5,008 nucleotides of DNA from Dehalococcoides sp. (GTDB lineage Bacteria; Chloroflexota; Dehalococcoidia; Dehalococcoidales; RBG-16-60-22). Location of the stretch: NCBI GenBank assembly GCA_030665795.1, contig DAOUZD010000082.1, positions 1 to 5,008 of the forward strand, written 5' to 3'. The position numbers and the translations under genes were made by a program. Below, piece after piece: positions 1-5,003 of the stretch; the stretch's first letter is position 1; every line of letters begins with the position of its first letter. The notes below the pieces were generated by a model. The model saw only the letters and a program-made list of their open reading frames with translations, was not told where the DNA came from and ran no database searches.

Positions 1-2147
1 AGGAGAAAAGTGTAAGTGACTACCATAACAACAATAGACAGAGAGGCAACGGTTATCCCCTTGATTATCTTTTCTGAAGCGAAGCGGCCACTATACAGGC
101 TACCGATGCCAGCACCGACGAGGAGAGAAAACAACAAGACAGCTATAGATAACACTGGCTGGCCGAGATAGAGCATAAATCTCTGGATAAGAGAAATTTC
201 AACCAACATGAACCCAATACCCAGCATCGAAAATAAGACCACAGACTTAAGCGGGCTCTGGTTAGAGCTTACCTTGCTTCCTGGACGAGCCTCCCCCCGG
301 GGAGACCGCCATTTCCAATATAAGGGGGGTACCAAGAGCACCAGTAGCATCATAATAATTGATAGCCAGAGAACCAGAGACACGGGCGGCGGTAAACCAA
401 CATCAACTTTGTAGAAGAATGGACTGTTATCGGTTACCGGGCGGATATCGATACCCAGTTCTTTAACCAGCCCCTTCTTTAGGTCATCGAAGGCTACCTC
501 CCCACTACCCAAGTCCATGAGTACCGGGTTGACCATTCCCGGCTGGGTGATGTAAGGGAAGTAGGACAAAAGTGGGTCATACCCCAATTGGCGCATTTTC
601 TGATGCCTGAGTAATATCTGCGTCGACTCAAATGGTGTCTTCTTCAGCACAAACACCGGATACATATCCGCCGAGCCCAAACCCAACAAGTAAATCTGGT
701 TGAGTGCTGCCGTATTACTGATACCTCTCTCGTTGAGAGCCGCCAGCGAGATGGAAAGCAGCCGCCAGGTCGTTAAATCGTCGTGAGTCACAACCACCAA
801 GCGCCCTTCATCAGTCAGATGTTCCAAATAGTCATTGATGGACTCCGTGGTGAACAGAAAATTTTCCGTCAAGGCATACCCCTCCAGACTTCGGCTGGTC
901 TGGGTAACGGGGAGACTGAGCATGATGATGTCATACTCTTCCTTCTGGCGTTTGAGGAAATTTCTCCCCTCATCAACAACTACGGTTACGTTTTCAAAGT
1001 CAGTATAAATGCCGCCATTATACCAGGCATATTCCTGCACTATATCCACCAGGTCTTTGTTCACTTCAACGGCAGTGATTTCGCTAACTTCGCCCATCAG
1101 CGTCAAGAGTATGTCCCGGCCGCCACCTGGCCCGATGATGAGGGCATTATTTCTTTCTTCCTCCTCCAAGAAAAAGAAAGGAAAATAACCGGTGAAGTTA
1201 TACTTCAAGCTGTCGAGGATAGAACTTGGACGGTCAAAATCACCGCTAAATTGGTACATAGGCATCCCGGCGGTTCCGTCAATGTAGATTTCCATCTGTT
1301 CAGGGCGACTACTGAACTCCACTAAATCGGTGCGTCCAAAAGCACTCCACCTCGTTTCGATTATCTTCCCAGGAAAAGAAGGTCCGTAGAGGGCCTGGTG
1401 AATATCCTTAACCGGGTTGGTTCCGATGACCGGTATATTGGGCAGGTAAGAGCCAATCAAATTTGCCCCCAATAAGAGGGATACCATCAAGAAGCTGGCG
1501 GTAGCCATTATCACCCGCCTAATGTTCTTCCGTAGTACCTTCAGAGCAAAGAGCAGCGCTGCCACTGAAGCCACGACACCGAGGAGAAAGCAGGTATTGA
1601 TACCACCGAGGACATCAAGAACGAGGATGACCCCGAGAGAGCCAATGGCGGCACCAACCAAGTCGGCACCATAAATCCGGGCACTAATGGCCGGAAACAT
1701 ACGGAAGACTTCGGCTAGGAGCACACCGGCGAAGAAAAAGGGGATAAATAAAAGGAAACAATAAAACAGGATATTATCCCGGATAGCACCGATATAGCCA
1801 ATCTGGACCATGAGGATTATGGAAAGTGGAATCGATATTGAGATTAAGCTGGCAAACAGGGCTAAGGAGCCAAATCGGTTATCTCCACCTGGTATCTGTG
1901 GCCGAAAGAAGTAAACAAAGATACCACCAACACCCAACCCCAGCAGGGCTAAAGAAACCACCGCAAAGACAAAGTGGTAGAGAAGCAGTACCGAGAGAAG
2001 CCTGGTGAGAGTTATCTCAAAGGCGAGCAGGCTAAATGAAGTGAGAAAAATACCAACCAGTAAAAGCCACAATGTTCCTCTACTGATATCGTTGTCTTCT
2101 TTCACCGGGAACATGGCTTCCTCTTTATCTCTTTTTCTTCTCACCAT
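1..2147 (-). CDS. Spermidine-synthase-like multi-pass membrane protein with SAM-binding domain (3' end cut by window edge)
   Basis: The frame is open from ATG at 2147 to the left edge: 715 full codons, with the stop outside the window. Residues 1-26 are charged. Hydrophobic segments lie near 27-45, 53-80, 94-115, 126-147, 162-180, 185-203 and 212-230, then a soluble domain (about 240-585), then segments near 589-610, 634-655, 663-682 and 693-714. The soluble domain has a SAM-binding motif I (IIGPGGGRD, 337-345), an acidic ribose-binding Glu (AVEVN, E361), VVDEGRNFL (390-398) and YDIIMLSL (405-412). RIYGADLVGAAIGSL (157-171) and PVTDNSPFFY (570-579) are typical of membrane-bound spermidine/spermine-synthase-like proteins. 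The Asp residues that bind the amine in true spermidine synthases (VDSTDP-like) are replaced by LSLPVT, so the substrate is unknown and polyamine synthesis is doubtful. A TGA directly precedes the ATG in frame, and GAGGGA lies 9 nt upstream, which fixes the start. Confidence 0.9.
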   Translation of the reverse strand, partial: MVRRKRDKEEAMFPVKEDNDISRGTLWLLLVGIFLTSFSLLAFEITLTRLLSVLLLYHFVFAVVSLALLGLGVGGIFVYFFRPQIPGGDNRFGSLALFASLISISIPLSIILMVQIGYIGAIRDNILFYCFLLFIPFFFAGVLLAEVFRMFPAISARIYGADLVGAAIGSLGVILVLDVLGGINTCFLLGVVASVAALLFALKVLRKNIRRVIMATASFLMVSLLLGANLIGSYLPNIPVIGTNPVKDIHQALYGPSFPGKIIETRWSAFGRTDLVEFSSRPEQMEIYIDGTAGMPMYQFSGDFDRPSSILDSLKYNFTGYFPFFFLEEEERNNALIIGPGGGRDILLTLMGEVSEITAVEVNKDLVDIVQEYAWYNGGIYTDFENVTVVVDEGRNFLKRQKEEYDIIMLSLPVTQTSRSLEGYALTENFLFTTESINDYLEHLTDEGRLVVVTHDDLTTWRLLSISLAALNERGISNTAALNQIYLLGLGSADMYPVFVLKKTPFESTQILLRHQKMRQLGYDPLLSYFPYITQPGMVNPVLMDLGSGEVAFDDLKKGLVKELGIDIRPVTDNSPFFYKVDVGLPPPVSLVLWLSIIMMLLVLLVPPLYWKWRSPRGEARPGSKVSSNQSPLKSVVLFSMLGIGFMLVEISLIQRFMLYLGQPVLSIAVLLFSLLVGAGIGSLYSGRFASEKIIKGITVASLSIVVMVVTYTFL

Positions 2148-2154
2148 TCAGTGT

Positions 2155-2178
2155 GTCCCTCAGACAATTTACCTCCTT
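2155..2178 (-). promoter_or_regulatory. Two Shine-Dalgarno-like sites upstream of the membrane-protein gene
   Basis: On the minus strand GAGGGA ends about 9 nt before the ATG at 2147 and is the likely working ribosome binding site. A better match to the anti-SD, AAGGAGGT (2171-2178), lies 23 nt before the ATG, too far for normal use. It could be a standby site or serve a very short leader frame: a CTG at 2163, 7 nt after it, opens 12 codons that overlap the start of the gene. The first role is likely; the second is speculative. Confidence 0.5.
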
Positions 2179-2237
2179 ATACCATACCCCTTATTGCCGA
2201 TTGTGTCCTAAAGTTGGTTATTTTTACCCCGCTTAAA

Positions 2238-2266
2238 ATTATAGCACTACCTCCTCCCTATTAAAA
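2238..2266 (-). promoter_or_regulatory. Probable extended -10 promoter of the membrane-protein gene
   Basis: Read on the minus strand, TGCTATAAT (2238-2246) is a perfect extended -10 element. The -35 region 17 nt upstream (2261-2266, TTTTAA) is weak, as is usual with extended -10 promoters. Transcription would start near 2231, leaving a leader of about 84 nt before the ATG at 2147. Confidence 0.6.
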
Positions 2267-2320
2267 AATTCGTTTTTGCCCATACCATAATGACACGTGT
2301 ATTGATTGATGTTTGGAGTA

Positions 2321-2349
2321 TTGAAAAACCGTTACTCAAGAGCTATAAT
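2321..2349 (+). promoter_or_regulatory. Sigma-70 promoter of the AbfD-like gene
   Basis: TTGAAA (2321-2326), a 17-nt spacer and a perfect TATAAT (2344-2349) form a near-consensus housekeeping promoter. Transcription would start near 2356, about 46 nt before the GTG start codon. It faces away from the minus-strand promoter. The roughly 54 bp between the two -35 regions includes an 8-bp palindrome, ACACGTGT (2293-2300), and an ATTGATTGAT repeat that could hold an operator. Confidence 0.8.
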
Positions 2350-2385
2350 TAAGTCCCAACAGGTGAAATGACATTAAAATAACAT

Positions 2386-2391
2386 AGGGGG
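2386..2391 (+). promoter_or_regulatory. Ribosome binding site that selects the GTG start at 2402
   Basis: AGGGGG lies 10 nt before GTG at 2402 and 19 nt before the in-frame ATG at 2411. The spacing favours GTG, giving MALMTKEQ as the N terminus. Confidence 0.6.
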
Positions 2392-2401
2392 CAGTGAGAA
2401 A

Positions 2402-3841
2402 GTGGCTTTAATGACCAAGGAGCAATACTACGAATCCCTGAAAGACCTGCATCCAACCGCATATATTCTGGGGCAAAGAGTTGAGAAGACCTACGAACAT
2501 CCATTAATCAAGCGTATGATAGCCGGAGTGGCACAAACCTATGCGCTAGCGCAGGAACCAGAGGGTAGAAAGAAGCTCGTAGCCGAGTCCAAGCTAATAG
2601 ATGAAGAGGTTAGCCGCTTCAACAAGTTCTATGAGAGTCGGGATGACCTTTTAGCCAAGGTCAGGATGCTGAAATTCCTAACCCAGAGGATTGGCACCTG
2701 CTTTATGCGATGCACCGGTATGGATGCCATAAACGCAGTCGGCATAGAGGTCTATAACTGTGACCAGAAGTATGGCACCAATTATTGGGAGAGACTCCTC
2801 AATTTTGTCAAGCAAATGCAGCAGAACGATTTCACCGTCTTTAGTGGTGTCACCGATGTCAAGGGTGACAGGTCACTCCGCCCATCAGAACAAAAAGACC
2901 CTGACCAGTATTTGCATGTCGTGGATAAGAGCAACGACGGCATCGTAGTTAGAGGCGCCAAGATACACCAGACAGGTTCCCTCTGCGCTCACTGGGGGGT
3001 GATTGTACCCACCAGAGAGATGCGCGAGCCAGACAAAGACTACGCTGTCTGTTTTGCTGTCCCGGTAGATGCGGAAGGTATGATTCACATCTACGGCAGG
3101 GGTACGCTGGAAGCCAGGGAACTTCAGGATTGTGACCTTGGCAATATTGAATACGGCAAGTTTGCCAATATGGTGATTTTCAAAGACGTCTTTGTGCCCT
3201 GGGAGCAGGTGTTCCTGTGTGGCGAATATGAATACGCCGGTCCGATGGTAAGGAACTTTGGCAACTTCCACCGCCATTCTCACGGTGGCTGCAAGAGCGG
3301 AGTGGGTGACGTTATCATCGGAGCCGCGGCGACAGCCGCCGATTACAATGGTCTACCTAATGTATCCCATATCAACAACAAGTTAGCCGAGATGCTCAAG
3401 ACTACCGAGGCGATTTATGGCTGCTCCGTAGCGGCTTCAATAGAGGCTGAACCAACCGAGTCCGGCATCTACATGGTGGAGCCAGTACTGTCAAACACCG
3501 CCAAACTTTACGAGGGTAAGGAGCTGCACGAAGCCATCCGGATGATGATTGAAATCGCTGGTGGCATGGTGACAGATTTACCTTCGGACAAAGACATGGC
3601 AAACCCTGAGATTGGCCCACTAATCAAGAAATACCTCAAGGGTACGGAGGATGTATCTACGGAAGATAGGATGCGCCTCTTCAGATTGATAGAAAAGCTC
3701 GCTTTTGAAAGTAGAGATATCGTTTCCAACATTCACGGTGCCGGGTCACCCGAAACACACCGGATAACGATACTACGGAATGCCGATATCGAATCAAAGA
3801 AGAAGCTGGCCAAGAATTTAGCCGGTATCAAAGAGGACTGA
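2402..3841 (+). CDS. 4-hydroxybutyryl-CoA dehydratase-like flavin/[4Fe-4S] protein (HpaB/AbfD family), divergent paralogue
   Basis: This 479-aa protein belongs to the 4-hydroxyphenylacetate 3-hydroxylase / 4-hydroxybutyryl-CoA dehydratase family and matches the Clostridium aminobutyricum AbfD length (about 490). AbfD is a cytosolic FAD and [4Fe-4S] enzyme that dehydrates 4-hydroxybutyryl-CoA by a radical route and also isomerises vinylacetyl-CoA. All four AbfD cluster ligands have counterparts: C100 and C104 (TCFMRC), H290 (NFHRHS) and C297 (GGCKSG), which excludes a plain HpaB hydroxylase. T191 (HQTGS) and K298 also match AbfD T190 and K300. Several catalytic positions differ: AbfD E257, Y296 and E455 correspond to A255, H294 and S442. 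It therefore probably acts on another CoA ester, or by altered chemistry; this is inference. It has its own strong promoter and no CoA-transferase or hydroxybutyrate dehydrogenase beside it. It starts at GTG. Confidence 0.88.
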   Translation: MALMTKEQYYESLKDLHPTAYILGQRVEKTYEHPLIKRMIAGVAQTYALAQEPEGRKKLVAESKLIDEEVSRFNKFYESRDDLLAKVRMLKFLTQRIGTCFMRCTGMDAINAVGIEVYNCDQKYGTNYWERLLNFVKQMQQNDFTVFSGVTDVKGDRSLRPSEQKDPDQYLHVVDKSNDGIVVRGAKIHQTGSLCAHWGVIVPTREMREPDKDYAVCFAVPVDAEGMIHIYGRGTLEARELQDCDLGNIEYGKFANMVIFKDVFVPWEQVFLCGEYEYAGPMVRNFGNFHRHSHGGCKSGVGDVIIGAAATAADYNGLPNVSHINNKLAEMLKTTEAIYGCSVAASIEAEPTESGIYMVEPVLSNTAKLYEGKELHEAIRMMIEIAGGMVTDLPSDKDMANPEIGPLIKKYLKGTEDVSTEDRMRLFRLIEKLAFESRDIVSNIHGAGSPETHRITILRNADIESKKKLAKNLAGIKED

Positions 3842-3850
3842 GAGAATCTC

Positions 3851-3888
3851 TGGTAGACCGTGCCGGTCTCGAACCGACGATACCCTCG
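3851..3888 (-). pseudogene. 3' end of a tRNA (T arm, acceptor strand, CCA), 5' part absent
   Basis: The minus strand reads a canonical tRNA 3' end: T stem GTCGG, T loop TTCGAGA, T stem CCGGC (3862-3878), a 7-nt acceptor strand ACGGTCT, discriminator A and encoded CCA (3851-3853). The lengths 5+7+5+7+1+3 are exact. Upstream, AGGGTATC resembles a variable region, but no anticodon arm folds and no AGACCGT 5' acceptor strand precedes it. It lies between the convergent AbfD-like and HIT genes, on the HIT strand and only 10 nt beyond the AbfD-like stop. It matches the tRNA-Lys fragment at 4819-4856 in 29 of 38 positions, with T-stem pairing kept by paired changes. An integration scar is the likeliest reading; isotype unknown. 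Confidence 0.6.
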
Positions 3889-3920
3889 GATACTCTCACC
3901 TCCCTATAGCATCACCTTTC

Positions 3921-4394
3921 TCATAACTTACCCTTTAATTTTTGATAGGTATCGGCCAAGGCTTCCGGTAATACTTTTACGTCAGATAAGACCGGCATAA
4001 AGTTAGTATCACCCTGCCATCGGGGCACAATATGAGTATGAAAATGGTCTTCTATGCCTGCGCCGGCTGCCTTCCCCAGATTTATGCCGATATTAAAGCC
4101 GCCGGGGTTGAATACCTGCCTCAGAACCCTGACACTCCGGCTGACAATTTCAAAATGCTCCTGCCGCTCCTCATCAGTTAGCTTCTCCAAGCTAGCGACG
4201 TGCCGATAGGGAGCTACCATCAGGTGACCCGGGTTGTAAGGGTAACTATTCAAAATGATGAAGTTTTTATCTCCCCGATGCAGGATATAGTTTTGGGCAT
4301 CATTATTCTGCCCGGGTTTCTCGCACAAAATACATCCCTCCGGTTTTTCCATCTGGATATATTGTATCCGCCATGGTGCCCAGATTCGCTCCAT
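3921..4394 (-). CDS. HIT-family nucleotide hydrolase/transferase (Ap4A-type)
   Basis: This 157-aa histidine-triad protein probably hydrolyses or phosphorolyses dinucleoside polyphosphates or AMP conjugates in the cytoplasm. The triad is H117-F-H119-T-H121 followed by IVPRW; the middle His (H119) is the expected nucleophile. NPGHLMV (54-60), PYRHV (62-66) and FNIGINLG (100-107) are the usual nucleotide-pocket segments. The N terminus MERIWAPWRIQYI and a CxxC pair (C21, C24) are typical of the zinc-containing bacterial HIT subfamily related to Ap4A phosphorylase; H57 or H65 could complete a metal site. The length is normal. ATG at 4394 has AAGGAG (4401-4406) 6 nt upstream. A separate promoter implies single-gene transcription. 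No U-rich terminator follows the TGA; the transcript would run into the tRNA-like element at 3888-3851. Exact substrate cannot be read from sequence. Confidence 0.93.
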   Translation of the reverse strand: MERIWAPWRIQYIQMEKPEGCILCEKPGQNNDAQNYILHRGDKNFIILNSYPYNPGHLMVAPYRHVASLEKLTDEERQEHFEIVSRSVRVLRQVFNPGGFNIGINLGKAAGAGIEDHFHTHIVPRWQGDTNFMPVLSDVKVLPEALADTYQKLKGKL

Positions 4395-4400
4395 ATTACT

Positions 4401-4406
4401 CTCCTT
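4401..4406 (-). promoter_or_regulatory. Ribosome binding site of the HIT gene
   Basis: AAGGAG on the minus strand sits 6 nt before the ATG at 4394 and supports that start. Confidence 0.75.
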
Positions 4407-4424
4407 ATCTCCCTGTTTGGTGCT

Positions 4425-4453
4425 ATTCTAATCGGCCAATCATCGGGCGTCAA
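4425..4453 (-). promoter_or_regulatory. Sigma-70 promoter of the HIT gene
   Basis: On the minus strand TTGACG (4448-4453), a 17-nt spacer and TAGAAT (4425-4430) give a good housekeeping promoter. Transcription would start near 4418, about 24 nt before the ATG at 4394. Confidence 0.75.
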
Positions 4454-4519
4454 TGAGCCAGCCATTAGTAAGAGAGGGGGGCAAAGGGGCTGAGCTCTTC
4501 TAAACACAATATCTATCTC

Positions 4520-4540
4520 ATTCAGTTTCCACTGAATTTT
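4520..4540 (+). terminator. Weak hairpin followed by T residues
   Basis: ATTCAGT and ACTGAAT form a perfect 7-bp stem around a TTCC loop, followed by TTT. The stem is AT-rich and no plus-strand gene lies just upstream, so it is a weak terminator candidate or simply the core of a longer palindrome. Confidence 0.25.
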
Positions 4541-4765
4541 CCACCAGTCAGTAGATCTAAGAGATGTGTTCAGGGAACCTAGACATGCCCAGTTAACCAA
4601 AGGGCATCAATCGCGGGAATAGTCTCTCAGTCCATAAGAGTTAAACATGCTGCTGATGATTTAGGCAACACTATCTATATCTCCTTGGTTCAATGAGCGG
4701 GAGGAGCCATTTCCGCAGATGGCCGAAATCGTGGGGCTCTGCGATTGTTATTTCCGTGAATAAAG

Positions 4766-4794
4766 TTGACGACAAATCTAGATAACAACACAAT
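4766..4794 (+). promoter_or_regulatory. Possible promoter directly upstream of the tRNA-Lys fragment
   Basis: TTGACG (4766-4771), a 17-nt spacer and CACAAT (4789-4794) have a good -35 and a mediocre -10 (4 of 6). Transcription would begin near 4801, just before the tRNA-derived sequence. This could be chance. Confidence 0.35.
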
Positions 4795-4801
4795 TACAGA
4801 T

Positions 4802-4856
4802 AAGCACCTGACTTTTAATCAGGGTGTCACAGGTTCGAGACCTGTACGGCCTACCA
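4802..4856 (+). pseudogene. 3' half of tRNA-Lys(UUU), likely integration (att) scar
   Basis: The sequence is a canonical tRNA from the end of the D stem to CCA: AAGC (4802-4805), A26, anticodon stem CCTGA/TCAGG around loop CTTTTAA (4812-4818; anticodon TTT at 4814-4816, Lys), variable loop GTGTC, T arm ACAGG-TTCGAGA-CCTGT (4829-4845), acceptor strand ACGGCCT, discriminator A and encoded CCA (4854-4856). The matching 5' acceptor AGGCCGT and D arm are absent upstream and nowhere else in the window, so this is not a working tRNA. A fragment beginning just before the anticodon arm is what remains at the far end of an element integrated by a tyrosine recombinase crossing over in the anticodon loop. 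In that case the intact tRNA-Lys lies to the left of the window. No integrase is present here. Confidence 0.8.
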
Positions 4857-4935
4857 AAGCTGGAAGACCTTCCCTGCCGGGGAGTTTTGAAAAGAATCAG
4901 GGTGTCAAGACACTAGGTCAACCGACACCCTGATT
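4817..4935. repeat. Three copies of AATCAGGGTGTC (two direct, one inverted)
   Basis: The copies are at 4817-4829 (inside the tRNA-Lys fragment, 13 nt with the final A), 4895-4907 (direct, same 13 nt) and 4924-4935 (inverted, 12 nt). The direct copies are 78 nt apart. Only the last two form the local hairpin, but the inverted copy could equally pair with the tRNA-derived one. Confidence 0.85.
4869..4888 (+). terminator. Small terminator-like hairpin after the tRNA-Lys fragment
   Basis: CTTCCC (4869-4874) and GGGGAG (4879-4884) pair with one G-T wobble around a TGCC loop and are followed by TTTT. Placed 12 nt after the CCA end, it could be the original tRNA gene terminator carried with the fragment. 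Confidence 0.5.
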
Positions 4936-4946
4936 TTATTGTTTTT
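4893..4946 (+). terminator. Strong intrinsic terminator whose stem copies tRNA-Lys sequence
   Basis: AATCAGGGTGTC (4895-4906) and GACACCCTGATT (4924-4935) form a perfect 12-bp stem, extendable to 14 bp with a G-T pair, around a 17-nt loop, followed by a T-rich tail (4934-4946). The left arm is identical to 4817-4828 of the tRNA-Lys fragment. A short competing hairpin GTGTC-AA-GACAC (4902-4913) lies inside. The adjoining A-rich left flank would also give a tail for minus-strand transcripts, though a shorter one. Confidence 0.75.
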
Positions 4947-4997
4947 CTAGAATAATATCAACTGTTTCTATCGGTTATCTAAGTTTGTAGCGCACTT

Positions 4998-5003
4998 GAG
5001 GAG
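4998..5003 (+). promoter_or_regulatory. Possible Shine-Dalgarno site of a gene starting beyond the right edge
   Basis: GAGGAG lies 5 nt from the window end, downstream of the strong terminator. A start codon would be outside the window, so this is only a hint of a next plus-strand gene. Confidence 0.25.

Larger units (their letters stand above)
4454..4798. other. Gene-free stretch with hairpins but no recognisable gene
   Basis: I see no supported protein or RNA gene in this 345-bp stretch. It has a 7-bp perfect hairpin at 4520-4537. An outer inverted pair AACACA (4503-4508) / TGTGTT (4565-4570) surrounds that hairpin with imperfect pairing between, a weak MITE-like shape. A GC-richer folded block follows, with CGCAGA (4714-4719) / TCTGCG (4738-4743), GAGCC (4704-4708) / GGCTC (4735-4739) and GCCAT (4706-4710) / ATGGC (4719-4723). 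The stretch runs up to the tRNA-Lys fragment and is probably degraded mobile-element or spacer DNA. Confidence 0.5.

Noticed and set aside
783..1325. 180-codon plus-strand open frame
   Set aside because: It lies antisense to the SAM-binding domain of the long minus-strand gene, whose family motifs are clear; no ribosome binding site or known domain on plus.
2885..3283. 132-codon minus-strand open frame
   Set aside because: Antisense shadow of the AbfD-like gene, without a recognisable domain.
2411..3841. ATG at 2411 as the start of the AbfD-like gene
   Set aside because: The purine-rich site at 2386-2391 is 19 nt away from it but 10 nt from GTG at 2402, which fits better.
3851..3935. Complete minus-strand tRNA reaching into the HIT gene
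   Set aside because: No anticodon stem forms upstream of the T arm and no AGACCGT 5' strand is found.
4250..4600. 116-codon minus-strand open frame overlapping the HIT gene start
   Set aside because: Its second half reads the HIT gene in another frame, it crosses the HIT promoter, and no Shine-Dalgarno site precedes it.
4693..4785. 30-residue plus-strand frame starting MSGRSHFRRW
   Set aside because: No Shine-Dalgarno site, no known family, and it sits in a structured non-coding block.
4780..4856. Complete tRNA-Lys gene
   Set aside because: The 5' acceptor strand AGGCCGT and D arm that the 3' half requires are absent here and elsewhere in the window.
4817..4935. CRISPR-like repeat array
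   Set aside because: Only three 12-13 nt copies, one inverted, explained by a tRNA segment and a terminator hairpin; no cas genes.
4802..4946. 3' end of tmRNA (ssrA), a known integration site
   Set aside because: The anticodon arm with TTT and the acceptor ACGGCCT fit tRNA-Lys; tmRNA has an alanine-type end and no such arm.
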